Shown: positions 1 through 7,996 of the stretch, piece after piece
Layout: each line of letters begins with the position of its first letter
Position numbering within the stretch: position 1 is the stretch's first letter
Assembly: GCA_014239035.1 (NCBI GenBank)
Contig: JAAZZY010000037.1
Span: forward strand, 1-14,734
DNA: 14,734 nt
Source: Chlamydiia bacterium
GTDB lineage: Bacteria > Chlamydiota > Chlamydiia > Chlamydiales > JAAZZY01
Direction: 5' to 3'
Made by a program: the position numbers and the translations under genes
The notes under the pieces: model-generated
What the model saw: the letters and a program-made list of their open reading frames with translations, nothing else
What the model was told of the DNA's origin: nothing
The model's database searches: none

Positions 1-71
1 AACTTTTAATAATTTTATCGTTACGCTATACAAAGTCCTGCTACTAATTTTTTCCGATTCGAGAGGATAAT

Positions 72-2627
72 ATGCGTATAATACCGAGTTACATAAAAAT
101 ACTTTTCTGTTTTTGCATGATCAGCACATTCTCTGTGTTTGCTGATAGCACCGATATGTCAAAAACTCATTCGAAAGAGAATTCATATCAACCTAAAGAC
201 CAGTGGATGCCCTATTTTAATTGGGTTGGAGACTTTCAGAAAAATGAGGCTGTATTTGCAGAGCTGAACATCGGAATCGGATTTTTATACTTCATAGACG
301 TTAAGGGTAACTTAGGAAACCAACCTGCCACCATTTTTAGTATGATAGGCTCAACCCCTGATAAGCGCGACCTCAGCTATAGTAAAACTCCTATTTTTGA
401 ATATATTGTAGGCTACCGCTTTAATCAATGGATGAAAGCAGCCATATCTTACCAAAACCAATCCAATATTTATCTACAAACTCGCACTCTTCTTTCTTCT
501 CAAGGAACAGATCCCAATGCTCGCTTGCAATTTGGCTCTGATATTCAGCTAAATTCACTGATGGGAAAATACTACTTTGAACTACCTTGGCACATGATCA
601 TAAAGAAACTCGCTTTCTCACTATATGGAGCGGGAGGAGTTGGAGTCAGTTGGCAAACTTGGTCCAATATCGTTGATAGGATCTCTCAGACTCAAAATCC
701 TCTCTTTGCAGGACCAGATTTTATAGGAACAGATATTCCCTACCGCCAAAAGAGCATCGCAAATGTCGCTGCTATGATAGATGCTGGGTTTCGCATCTAT
801 TCTCTAAAGCGCGCTCCAAATTTCTCTATGACATTGGGCTGTAAATATATTTACTGGGGGCAAACTCGTAATCTTGGAAAATTAGAACAGCAAGCAAACT
901 TCAAACGAGGTCTTATAAAACCTTTTAGCATTAAAACGGTGTATTCCTTTGCTCCATACCTCGGACTCGACTGGAACTTCCCAGTAACTAAAGGCTATGT
1001 CATAAACAGTAAATCAGCACATTCTGATCATATATTCTTTACCTCTCCTAAATCTGTTTATAAACAGCCTTGCGTCACTGCACAAGTAAATATCGGGCCG
1101 AATTTTCTCTTCTTTTCCAAACTTCGTGGTGACTTAGCAGGTCTTCCACAAGCCCTACTATTTGGATCAGGCCCCTCTATTCCTCTGAATCGTCGCCTAT
1201 CCTACACAAAATCGCCACTAATAGAGTACGTTTTAGGCTACAGAGTCAGCCGCTGGCTAGAGATGGGTATCTCCTACCAATACCAAAATGAAACGATGCT
1301 GATTTCTCGTTGGCTGCCAGGAAGTGGCCCTCGAGCTATTGCCTCTTCACTTAATCAATTTAAATCTTATTTAAACTTAAATGCGATCATGGCCAAATTC
1401 TCCTTCGATTTACTTTCTGGAGTGATTAACAGTATGGCCTTTACCCCTTTCATTAGTGCAGGGGTTGGACCTTCATGGCAAAGCTGGACAGATATAAAAA
1501 TTGAGCGCACAGGTGTATTTACAGGAAACTATAACAACAACTTCATTTACCTGCGTGATGCCATAATTGCCAATGCTTCTTGGATGGCAGATGCAGGAAT
1601 TAAAGTTCGCAATGCAACACCAGATTTTTTATTTTCATTCGTTGCTGGTTGCAAATACAACCAATGGGGACAAGTTAGAAATATTGGAAAAGTAAGCCAA
1701 CAAAATGGTGCATCTATGGGCCTTTTTAAACCCATAACAGCAAAAATCATGTACTCATTTACCCCATATCTTGGCATGCAATGGGATTTCCCAGCCTGTT
1801 ATACCTATACAATCAATTCAAAGTCTATCAACACTTGGGTTCCGTTTATAACAAACGCTAAGAATTTACAAAAAAGGTTCAGTTTGTTTACTCAGGCAAA
1901 TATGGGGCCAGGGATTTTATTTTTTGATAAAATCAGAGGAAATTTTGGAGGAGTTCCAGCTGCAAACTTTGTGCAGAATGGCTCTAGTCCCTTTAGAGGA
2001 CACCTTAGATATAACATCACTCCAGTATTTGAATTTATTTTAGGCTACCGCTTCCTCCAGTGGTTCAAAGCAGCTATTAGTTACCAAACACAAAAAAGTA
2101 TTTTTATATCTACTCAGCCTATCCTCGGTGCTGGTGCAGTAACTCAAGCGGGCATTCCTCTACGTGGTGTAAAGAACCAGTTCCGTGCTCATTTAACTCT
2201 AGATGCCTTTATGCTTAAGCTCTATTTTGAATTGCCCTACCCTTTAGTTTTTAAAGGATATGCAATCTCTCCGTATATCGCTGCTAGTAATGGAGCCGGT
2301 TGGCAGAGTTGGAAAAACATGCGCGTTAACCGCTTAATCAATGCAGAGGCAAGCATTGGACTTAGCTCAAGCAACCAAGGTATTCGCCAAAAAATTATTG
2401 CCAACTACGTGTGGATGGCTGAAGCTGGTTTCAGAGTGCGCAATGCCTCTCCAAACTTTCCTTTTTCTGGGCTCTTTGGCTGTAAATATATACAGTGGGG
2501 GCAGACTAGAAACATTGGAAAGCTTGACCAGCAAGCCAATAACCTGCGTCTAGGTCTTTTAAGACCATTTAAAATTAAAGTACTAGGATCTATTGCTCCA
2601 TACGTTGGCCTGCAGTGGAACTTTTAA
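72..2627 (+). CDS. Secreted outer-membrane protein of three tandem beta-barrel-like units
   Basis: The 851-residue product starts with a signal peptide (basic start, hydrophobic core about 8-22, likely cleavage after V-F-A at 22-24). After a linker to about residue 59 come three homologous units: 60-303, 334-573 and 604-851. Each opens with an N-[IM]-G-x-[GN] strand followed by an RG/KGN motif, then has a [VL]GYR element, an AGxGxSWQ[ST]W-like segment, a GCKY-x-x-WGQ-x-RN-[IL]-GK block (from 256, 526 and 803) and a closing PY[LV]G[LM]xW[ND]F. The protein ends on that final Phe, as expected of a BAM-inserted beta-barrel; the earlier units end in the same signature, followed by linkers that share YxINSKS. 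Each unit has one conserved Cys (257, 527, 804), so it is not Cys-rich like classical chlamydial MOMP. Units 1 and 3 look more alike than unit 2. GAGAGG at 61-66 is the ribosome binding site. Function is probably porin or adhesin; this is inference. Confidence 0.85.
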   Translation: MRIIPSYIKILFCFCMISTFSVFADSTDMSKTHSKENSYQPKDQWMPYFNWVGDFQKNEAVFAELNIGIGFLYFIDVKGNLGNQPATIFSMIGSTPDKRDLSYSKTPIFEYIVGYRFNQWMKAAISYQNQSNIYLQTRTLLSSQGTDPNARLQFGSDIQLNSLMGKYYFELPWHMIIKKLAFSLYGAGGVGVSWQTWSNIVDRISQTQNPLFAGPDFIGTDIPYRQKSIANVAAMIDAGFRIYSLKRAPNFSMTLGCKYIYWGQTRNLGKLEQQANFKRGLIKPFSIKTVYSFAPYLGLDWNFPVTKGYVINSKSAHSDHIFFTSPKSVYKQPCVTAQVNIGPNFLFFSKLRGDLAGLPQALLFGSGPSIPLNRRLSYTKSPLIEYVLGYRVSRWLEMGISYQYQNETMLISRWLPGSGPRAIASSLNQFKSYLNLNAIMAKFSFDLLSGVINSMAFTPFISAGVGPSWQSWTDIKIERTGVFTGNYNNNFIYLRDAIIANASWMADAGIKVRNATPDFLFSFVAGCKYNQWGQVRNIGKVSQQNGASMGLFKPITAKIMYSFTPYLGMQWDFPACYTYTINSKSINTWVPFITNAKNLQKRFSLFTQANMGPGILFFDKIRGNFGGVPAANFVQNGSSPFRGHLRYNITPVFEFILGYRFLQWFKAAISYQTQKSIFISTQPILGAGAVTQAGIPLRGVKNQFRAHLTLDAFMLKLYFELPYPLVFKGYAISPYIAASNGAGWQSWKNMRVNRLINAEASIGLSSSNQGIRQKIIANYVWMAEAGFRVRNASPNFPFSGLFGCKYIQWGQTRNIGKLDQQANNLRLGLLRPFKIKVLGSIAPYVGLQWNF
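249..980 (+). repeat. Protein-level tandem unit 1 of the outer-membrane protein
   Basis: Encodes residues 60-303. It contains VGYRF at 113-117, SWQTW at 193-197, GCKYIYWGQTRN at 256-267 and closes with PYLGLDWNF at 295-303. The unit is diverged from the other two at the DNA level, so the duplication is old. Confidence 0.8.
1071..1790 (+). repeat. Protein-level tandem unit 2 of the outer-membrane protein
   Basis: Encodes residues 334-573. It contains LGYRV at 388-392, SWQSW at 468-472, GCKYNQWGQVRN at 526-537 and closes with PYLGMQWDF at 565-573. The offset from unit 1 is 270 residues at both the GCKY and the terminal motif. It is the most diverged of the three. Confidence 0.8.
1881..2624 (+). 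repeat. Protein-level tandem unit 3 of the outer-membrane protein
   Basis: Encodes residues 604-851. It contains LGYRF at 657-661, GWQSW at 743-747, GCKYIQWGQTRN at 803-814 and ends the protein with PYVGLQWNF. Its GCKY block and the following GKLDQQAN are nearly the same as in unit 1 (GKLEQQAN). Confidence 0.8.
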
Positions 2628-2650
2628 ATAAATAACTCCTTATTTAAAAG
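2621..2650. terminator. AT-only inverted repeat at the OMP stop codon
   Basis: CTTTTAAATA at 2621-2630 is perfectly complementary to TATTTAAAAG at 2641-2650 around a 10-base loop, and the left arm includes the TAA stop. There is no GC in the stem beyond the closing pair and no T-run follows, so it is at best a weak terminator or an mRNA 3'-end stabiliser. Confidence 0.25.
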
Positions 2651-2669
2651 TCCCAAAAAGCTTCTCATA

Positions 2670-2699
2670 TTGAAAGTTATTGATTTGTTTTGCTATATT
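2670..2699 (+). promoter_or_regulatory. Sigma-70-type promoter for the htrA operon
   Basis: TTGAAA at 2670-2675 matches the -35 consensus at five of six bases and TATATT at 2694-2699 matches the -10 at five of six, with an 18-base spacer. Transcription would start near 2706, giving a leader of about 19 bases that includes AGGA (2711-2714) as the ribosome binding site for htrA. Chlamydial sigma-66 uses the same consensus. Confidence 0.5.
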
Positions 2700-2724
2700 T
2701 TTGCAAAAATAGGAACCTTTTGAA

Positions 2725-4146
2725 ATGAGATCTAAATTGTATGCAGCTTTAGCTTTAAGTCTTCTAATAAGCTTAAATCTTAGCGCCTTTAAAAAACGTA
2801 CAACTCCAACTCCTCCTAAACAATCACAGGCTATCAAAGTACTCAGAGAAGCCTCTGAAGGATTTTCTGAGGTCGCAGACAGTGCTATTCCAGCTGTTGT
2901 GAGTATTAAAGCTTGTTTTGAACCAGGCAACTCATACGATCCTAATTTCAATGATTTCTTTTATCATTTCTTTGGCTCAACTCCCCAACAGTCAGAATCA
3001 TCCGTAGGTTTTGGCTCGGGTTTTTTTGTTACAGACGATGGCTATATACTCACTAATAATCACCTCGTAAAAGATGCTGCCAATATTAAAGTTTCTCTTT
3101 ATGATGGAAGAGAATTTGATGCTGAGATAGTGGGCACAGACCCTAGTACTGAAGTAGCTCTTATCAAAGTAAAAGGAAAAAACTTTCCCTATTTAACACT
3201 CGCTGATTCAGATAAAGTAAAAATTGGACAATGGGCCATTGCAATAGGAAATCCTTTTGAATTTAAAGCCTCTGTTACAGTTGGTGTTGTTAGTGCTACA
3301 GGAAGAAATAGACTAGGTGGCTTAAGCTGGGAAAATTATATCCAAACAGATGCAGCTATTAATCCAGGAAACTCTGGAGGCCCCCTTTTAGATATTAATG
3401 GAGAGGTAATAGGCATCAACACCGCCATTTTAACTAAAACAGGTGGATACATGGGCCTAAGCTTTGCCGTTCCAAGTAACATCGCAGAGCATGTAGCAGA
3501 ACAACTTTTTGAACATGGCTATTTGCAAAGAGGCTATCTTGGTGTACGAGCGCAAAGTCTTACGCCAGACCTTGCCGAAGCTCTAGGCTTAGATTCCCAT
3601 AATGGAATTGTTGTTGTTGACGTAGCGCCTGACTCTCCTGCGCAGAAAGCAGGACTCGAACAGCAAGATGTCATTACAGAGTTCAATGGCAAGCTCATAA
3701 ATAATCAGATGAATTTAACCCATGAAGTCTCTCTATTGACGCCGGGAACAAAAGTAACCCTGACGATCAACCGCAATGGAAAAGTTAAGCAATTAAACGC
3801 AGTAGTTGGCGCTCACCCTATGGTCCAAAATACAAAAGAGACTCCTCCTTCTATCTCTTCACAAAATTCTTTGGGCATGACTGTTGAAAATCTTACACCC
3901 GCCTATGCCCATCAGCTTGGCTATGATCAGTTAAGTGGTGTACTTATTACTCAGGTTAAACAAAATTCACAGATGGCCTATGCTTCTGTGCGAGCTGGCA
4001 CACTTATTTTATCCGTCAATCGCCAAAAGGTAAGTAGTGTAGCTCAATTTCAACAGGCTATTACCCAAGCTTCCAAAAATAAGCATGTGCTTCTTTTAGT
4101 ACGCTATGGTAAGATCACTCGCTATATTACTGTTAGTTTTAAGTAA
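2725..4146 (+). CDS. htrA: Periplasmic serine protease/chaperone HtrA (DegP family)
   Basis: A 473-residue DegP-type quality-control protease of the periplasm. It has a signal peptide (about 1-21), a trypsin-like domain (about 45-255) and two PDZ domains (about 265-365 and 380-473). The catalytic His is H113 in TNNHLV and the nucleophile is S217 in NPGNSGGP. The acid, usually Asp in a DP-x-[TS]-D-[ILV]-A-[LV]-[IL]-K motif, is Glu at 143 (TEVALIK, codon GAA). H113-143-S217 spacing of 30 and 74 equals that I recall for C. trachomatis HtrA (H143, D173, S247), so the Glu sits exactly at the acid position. AGGA at 2711-2714 fixes the start. It heads an operon with the two following genes. The family degrades or refolds misfolded envelope proteins, such as the OMP encoded just upstream. 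Activity with Glu is uncertain. Confidence 0.95.
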   Translation: MRSKLYAALALSLLISLNLSAFKKRTTPTPPKQSQAIKVLREASEGFSEVADSAIPAVVSIKACFEPGNSYDPNFNDFFYHFFGSTPQQSESSVGFGSGFFVTDDGYILTNNHLVKDAANIKVSLYDGREFDAEIVGTDPSTEVALIKVKGKNFPYLTLADSDKVKIGQWAIAIGNPFEFKASVTVGVVSATGRNRLGGLSWENYIQTDAAINPGNSGGPLLDINGEVIGINTAILTKTGGYMGLSFAVPSNIAEHVAEQLFEHGYLQRGYLGVRAQSLTPDLAEALGLDSHNGIVVVDVAPDSPAQKAGLEQQDVITEFNGKLINNQMNLTHEVSLLTPGTKVTLTINRNGKVKQLNAVVGAHPMVQNTKETPPSISSQNSLGMTVENLTPAYAHQLGYDQLSGVLITQVKQNSQMAYASVRAGTLILSVNRQKVSSVAQFQQAITQASKNKHVLLLVRYGKITRYITVSFK

Positions 4147-4149
4147 CCT

Positions 4150-5706
4150 ATGCAGCAAAAGCACCTAAAAGACATTCAGAATCTATCCTACGGTATGGAC
4201 ATCGTTATCGTATCGGTTACTTCTGAGTTTGAGCGCCTTTATTGGTACAAGCGTCTCAACCAGATGCGCGGACAAATCGTCAAAGAGAAATCTCTTATCA
4301 TTACTGTAGTGGAAGACTGGCCAGAAGGTGCTGGGAATGCTTTGGGAACTTTCTACGCATTTACAAAAGCAAGTGAAATAGCTCTGAAAAATTATGGCAT
4401 AAACTTAATTGAGCAGCTCAAAGATCATCGCTCTATTGCCATCTACCATACTGCTGGTAGAGGCACACGTCTTACTCCAATGACAGGTTGTGAACACAAT
4501 AATAAATCTCGAATAAAACTCATCGGGCGCCTATGGAAAAAGAGTGAGCCTACACCTATTACTCTTTTAGAGGCTGTTATCAAGCAAACCTCAATACTCG
4601 CACCTTTTAGAAAGGGAAGGCTCAGTGTTTTTTGGGGAGACCAGCTCTTTGTTCCAGCTAGCGCTCTTAAAAAAACTTCTCATGAAGTAGATCTTTTAAT
4701 CAAACCTCTAAAACATTCACCAACTGAAAAAGAATGGAAAGATAATGAATATTCTAAATATGGCTTTGTCATTGTAAATCCGAAGGGTGAGATGCAGCAA
4801 CTAGAAAAACTCTCGTTTGAGGATTTTTCTGCTCTTTCCTTAAAAGATGATGAAACACTGGCATTCAGCCTTGGATCTTTTTCATTATCTCAAAGATTAC
4901 TTAGCTCTTTTTTAGATTTATTCTCCACTGAGCTCAAACAAAAGATGGGCTCTTTTGATAGTGACCCTCATCTATGGATGCCATTATCATTAGAAAAGCC
5001 ACTTTATGTGAGCATCCTAGAGAAAAAAGGCATCTCAAATAAATTTGCAGTAAGTCATTGGGATCGCATGCAAAGTTTTAAAAAAGATTTTAGTGAAAAA
5101 TTTAATCTGACAAACTTACTAGGCGCCTCATCTATGGGTGAAAATACCCTCTGGTGGGATTATGGCAATATGCGCACTTATTATGAAAATTGCCTAAAAC
5201 TTGTTCAAGATAATCAAGAAGGTGCTGCATTAAAACAATTTTTTGCACTCAACGGAAAAAATGAAAACCATGTTGAGTCACCACAATTAAAAATTGAAAA
5301 TAGCATTTTAATCAATTGCTCTATTCATAAGGGTCAAATTAAAAATTGTGTTTTAGTTAATGTTACAGCGGACACAATCGAAGCATCAGATTCTGTCCTG
5401 ATCAGCAGCAGCGCACAAAGTATTGAAGCAAAACAGTCCATTCTATATAATGCTCTGGAAAATGGAAAAATTTTAGTCAGAGCTAACCAAGTTAGAGCTG
5501 ATAATTTCTCAGAAGAAAATGGACATACCAAATTTTACAACACCATCCATCCCCACCTCCCCTGGGACCAGCCTGTGGAAGGAAATCCATTGTCTTTCAA
5601 AGACCTGCATCAATTTAATCAACAAACCAATCCAGTTCAAGGCCAGCAACTAGCGCAAACGATGCACAACAAAATCAAACAAGCCGTCTTTGACCTACAA
5701 AAATAA
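4150..5706 (+). CDS. Sugar-1-phosphate nucleotidyltransferase-like protein with beta-helix tail
   Basis: The 518-residue product carries a nucleotide-binding loop of the nucleotidyltransferase fold, HTAGRGTRLTPMT (100-112), and a metal-site-like WGDQ (162-165). A second Gly-rich segment, EGAGNALGT (59-67), precedes it. That order (first Gly loop, then AGGxSxRLP-like loop, then GD) resembles the guanylyltransferase half of bifunctional FKP and of eukaryotic FPGT, which make GDP-fucose. Residues 380-455 show a loose hexapeptide pattern (ENSILINCSI, KNCVLVNVTA, SDSVLISSSA) typical of left-handed beta-helices. No kinase domain follows. The start is three bases after the htrA stop with no clear Shine-Dalgarno, so translation is probably coupled to htrA; Met16 is a less likely alternative. 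The substrate is unknown; GDP-fucose-like or another NDP-sugar product is inference. No signal peptide, so cytoplasmic. Confidence 0.7.
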   Translation: MQQKHLKDIQNLSYGMDIVIVSVTSEFERLYWYKRLNQMRGQIVKEKSLIITVVEDWPEGAGNALGTFYAFTKASEIALKNYGINLIEQLKDHRSIAIYHTAGRGTRLTPMTGCEHNNKSRIKLIGRLWKKSEPTPITLLEAVIKQTSILAPFRKGRLSVFWGDQLFVPASALKKTSHEVDLLIKPLKHSPTEKEWKDNEYSKYGFVIVNPKGEMQQLEKLSFEDFSALSLKDDETLAFSLGSFSLSQRLLSSFLDLFSTELKQKMGSFDSDPHLWMPLSLEKPLYVSILEKKGISNKFAVSHWDRMQSFKKDFSEKFNLTNLLGASSMGENTLWWDYGNMRTYYENCLKLVQDNQEGAALKQFFALNGKNENHVESPQLKIENSILINCSIHKGQIKNCVLVNVTADTIEASDSVLISSSAQSIEAKQSILYNALENGKILVRANQVRADNFSEENGHTKFYNTIHPHLPWDQPVEGNPLSFKDLHQFNQQTNPVQGQQLAQTMHNKIKQAVFDLQK

Positions 5707-5714
5707 TTAGAGCA

Positions 5715-7106
5715 ATGAACAAAAGTAAGTCCTCATCAAAAGTTCTCAGCATCTTCATGCTGACCATGATCAACGTAGCAGCTATTGCCTCGCTTCGCAG
5801 CCTGCCACTTGCCGCCTCATACGGTTTTAGTATTATCTTCATCTATATTGCAGGGGCCCTTCTTTTCTTAATTCCTTCTGCACTTGTTTCTGCAGAGCTT
5901 GCTACTGCTTTCCATGAAACTGGAGGGATATTCTTATGGGTGGAAAAAGCATTTGGAAAAAGATGGGGGTTTTTAGCTATTTGGATGCAGTTTATTGAAA
6001 ATGTAATTTGGTTTCCGACAGCTTTAAGCTTTGCTGCCGCAACTATTGCATACCTCATAGACCCTGCACTTGTGCATAATAAGATCTATATGGTCGCTAT
6101 GATCTTTGGGATTTTCTGGATAACGACCATTATCAATTTAATGGGGATGAAAGCATCAGGTTGGATAAGCACAGTCGGCGCCATTTTTGGAACCATTATT
6201 CCAGGTGCTTTAATTATCATGCTTGGGCTCATCTGGTGGTCTATTGGAAAGCCAATAGAAATCACCATGAACTCAACAAACTTTTTACCCAATATGAATA
6301 TTGGGAATCTTGTTTTTACTGCAGGTATTGTTTTTAGTTTTGCAGGGATGGAAATGTCTGCTGTGCACGCTAAAGAAGTCAAAAACCCCAATAAAAACTA
6401 CCCTAGAGCCATTTTCATCTCCTCACTGATTATTGTATTTTTATTTACTCTAGGATCACTTGCAATCTCTTTTATCATTCCAAAAGGAGAAATTAGCCTT
6501 GTTGCTGGTGTAATGGATGCTTTTTCATTATTTTTTAAATCTTTTAACATTGGCTGGTTTACTCCAGTGCTTGCCTTTTTGGTAGCGCTTGGCACCATGG
6601 CCCAGGTCAGCACATGGCTCATTGGACCAGTTAAAGGGATTTATGCAACAGCAGAACATGGCCTACTCCCTAAAGTCTTTGATAAAACCAATAGTAAGAA
6701 TGTCCCCTATATGGTTATTCTCTTTCAGGGCGTTGTAGTGTCTGCTCTACTCGTAGTTTTTTTGATTATGCCAGATGTCAACAGCTCGTATTGGCTACTT
6801 GCAGCTCTTGCTACTCAGCTTTACCTTGTGATGTATCTTGTGATGTTTGCTGCAGCTGTTTATCTGCGTTTTACACAGCCTAACCTCAAAAGAGCTTACA
6901 AAGTCTTTGGAGATAATAAAATTGGGATTACCATCGTCTCAAGCGTGGGCTTTTTGGTCTCATTTGCTGTATTTTTCTTAGGGTTTATTCCACCAGACGG
7001 GGTGAACGCTGGGAGCATGATCTTTTATGAGAGTTTCTTAATTATTGGGCTTGTCTTATTTTGCTCCATTCCATTTTGGGCTATTAAAACAAAACAAAAA
7101 AACTGA
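5715..7106 (+). CDS. APC-superfamily amino-acid antiporter, GadC/XasA-like
   Basis: The 463-residue product has 12 predicted membrane helices (roughly 9-29, 38-60, 84-113, 124-142, 152-176, 197-216, 230-255, 280-302, 331-352, 357-383, 402-424, 437-457). The stretch FSFAGMEMSAVHAKEVKNP (207-225), the following IPKGEISLVAGVM (255-267), WLIGPVKGIYATAEHGLLP (301-319) and the FIPPD (424-428) match the glutamate:GABA antiporter family as I remember E. coli GadC. Chlamydiae carry such carriers (annotated xasA) and depend on host amino acids. Unlike E. coli GadC (about 511 residues), it stops about six residues after the last helix, so the C-terminal plug that closes GadC at neutral pH is absent. It lies 8 bases after the preceding gene, last in the htrA operon. 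The substrate pair is not determined by sequence. Confidence 0.85.
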   Translation: MNKSKSSSKVLSIFMLTMINVAAIASLRSLPLAASYGFSIIFIYIAGALLFLIPSALVSAELATAFHETGGIFLWVEKAFGKRWGFLAIWMQFIENVIWFPTALSFAAATIAYLIDPALVHNKIYMVAMIFGIFWITTIINLMGMKASGWISTVGAIFGTIIPGALIIMLGLIWWSIGKPIEITMNSTNFLPNMNIGNLVFTAGIVFSFAGMEMSAVHAKEVKNPNKNYPRAIFISSLIIVFLFTLGSLAISFIIPKGEISLVAGVMDAFSLFFKSFNIGWFTPVLAFLVALGTMAQVSTWLIGPVKGIYATAEHGLLPKVFDKTNSKNVPYMVILFQGVVVSALLVVFLIMPDVNSSYWLLAALATQLYLVMYLVMFAAAVYLRFTQPNLKRAYKVFGDNKIGITIVSSVGFLVSFAVFFLGFIPPDGVNAGSMIFYESFLIIGLVLFCSIPFWAIKTKQKN

Positions 7107-7193
7107 TAAAGAATAACACTCTTAGACATTAGTTTTTAACATCTAACAAGCTAAACATAAAGAATGTAATTAAAATTTAAACTGTACAAAATT

Positions 7194-7895
7194 TCAATTA
7201 ACTAAATTATGATCTGAATCTAGCATATAGGTTTTGGGAGTCATAGGAACTGGCTTCACACCATAGGCATTCCAATAAGTCTCATCTTCATCCTCGTAGC
7301 AAACTAAAAGTTGCTCACCTGGTTGAATGGTCTTTTTGGCTATGTAAATGACTTCAATTGGCATCTCTTCTAGATTTTCTTTATTTTTTTCTATCGCGTG
7401 CATCATAGCTTCAACATTGGGCTTTTCGCAGTGGTTGATATAGCGCGTAAAATTACCATATTTATTGGCATCAAGGTTAAGAGCATAGTGACGAGAAGGA
7501 GCAAATTTATTTGCATTATCTAATGCTTTTTGCTCTACTTTATTGAGTCTCATTTCTGTAACGAGTGCAAAAGCATAGGCTGAGTCGTCTGCTTTATTTT
7601 GGACCTCTATTGAGAGCTCTCCAGAATAAGGACCGATGACCTGTCCCTTTTTTAAGGGCTTCGCATCAGGATGCAAAAAGATTCCATGTCCAATCTGATC
7701 CGAGATCTTCTTAAGAACTAAATAATCAGGTAGACCATTTTTCTTGATAGTTTGAGTAACTTGGGCAAGCTCTTTCAAGTTTTTATTTGCCATGGGGTCT
7801 AATGGAGCCCCCTGACGAATAAGTTCTCGCTCAATGATCGGTTTAATATTAGTTTGCTTGATTGTCTGGCGTGGTAGTTTGTATTTCATATTCAT
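7194..7895 (-). CDS. SET-domain protein methyltransferase (chlamydial NUE-like)
   Basis: A 233-residue protein with the SET-domain landmarks in order: GHGIFLHPDAKPLKKGQVIGPY (69-90; the G-x-G SAM-binding start), SGEL (91-94), RYINHCEKPN (151-160; the N-H of the pseudoknot) and GEQLLVCYEDED (193-204; catalytic-type Tyr200). This predicts SAM-dependent lysine methylation. In Chlamydia, relatives (NUE, cpnSET) have been reported to methylate host histones or the bacterial histone-like proteins. The first 55 residues are basic and polar with no export signal peptide; a type III secretion signal cannot be read by eye. NH-C-E replaces the usual NHSC and no Cys-rich post-SET segment is present. The start is ATG at 7895, with another ATG two codons in at 7889; neither has a Shine-Dalgarno and the upstream DNA is almost pure A/T. 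It is convergent with the antiporter gene. Confidence 0.85.
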   Translation of the reverse strand: MNMKYKLPRQTIKQTNIKPIIERELIRQGAPLDPMANKNLKELAQVTQTIKKNGLPDYLVLKKISDQIGHGIFLHPDAKPLKKGQVIGPYSGELSIEVQNKADDSAYAFALVTEMRLNKVEQKALDNANKFAPSRHYALNLDANKYGNFTRYINHCEKPNVEAMMHAIEKNKENLEEMPIEVIYIAKKTIQPGEQLLVCYEDEDETYWNAYGVKPVPMTPKTYMLDSDHNLVN

Positions 7896-7927
7896 AATTA
7901 TAATTATATAGTTAATTAATAAAAACC

Positions 7928-7945
7928 TTTTTTTTATAAAAAAAA
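7928..7945. repeat. T8-AT-A8 palindrome upstream of the SET gene
   Basis: Eight T, then AT, then eight A form an exact 18-base self-complementary tract, 33 bases upstream of the SET start, within a very A/T-rich stretch (7896-7960). It could act as a curved upstream element or protein site for the SET promoter; no clear -35/-10 pair can be chosen in such biased sequence. Confidence 0.5.
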
Positions 7946-7996
7946 CAAACTAAAGGCACATTAAAGACAACTAGTAAGAAATATTTTTAATTCTTT

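Noticed and set aside
1..71. Promoter of the outer-membrane protein gene
   Set aside because: Several A/T-rich hexamers could serve as -10 but none has a matching -35, and the window starts too close to judge.
3136..3147. Asp139 of HtrA as the catalytic acid in place of Glu143
   Set aside because: Asp139 is the conserved DP at the start of the motif and is four residues off the spacing seen in Chlamydia HtrA.
7107..7193. Terminator between the convergent antiporter and SET genes
   Set aside because: Only short A/T inverted repeats of four or five bases are visible; no GC stem with a T-run.
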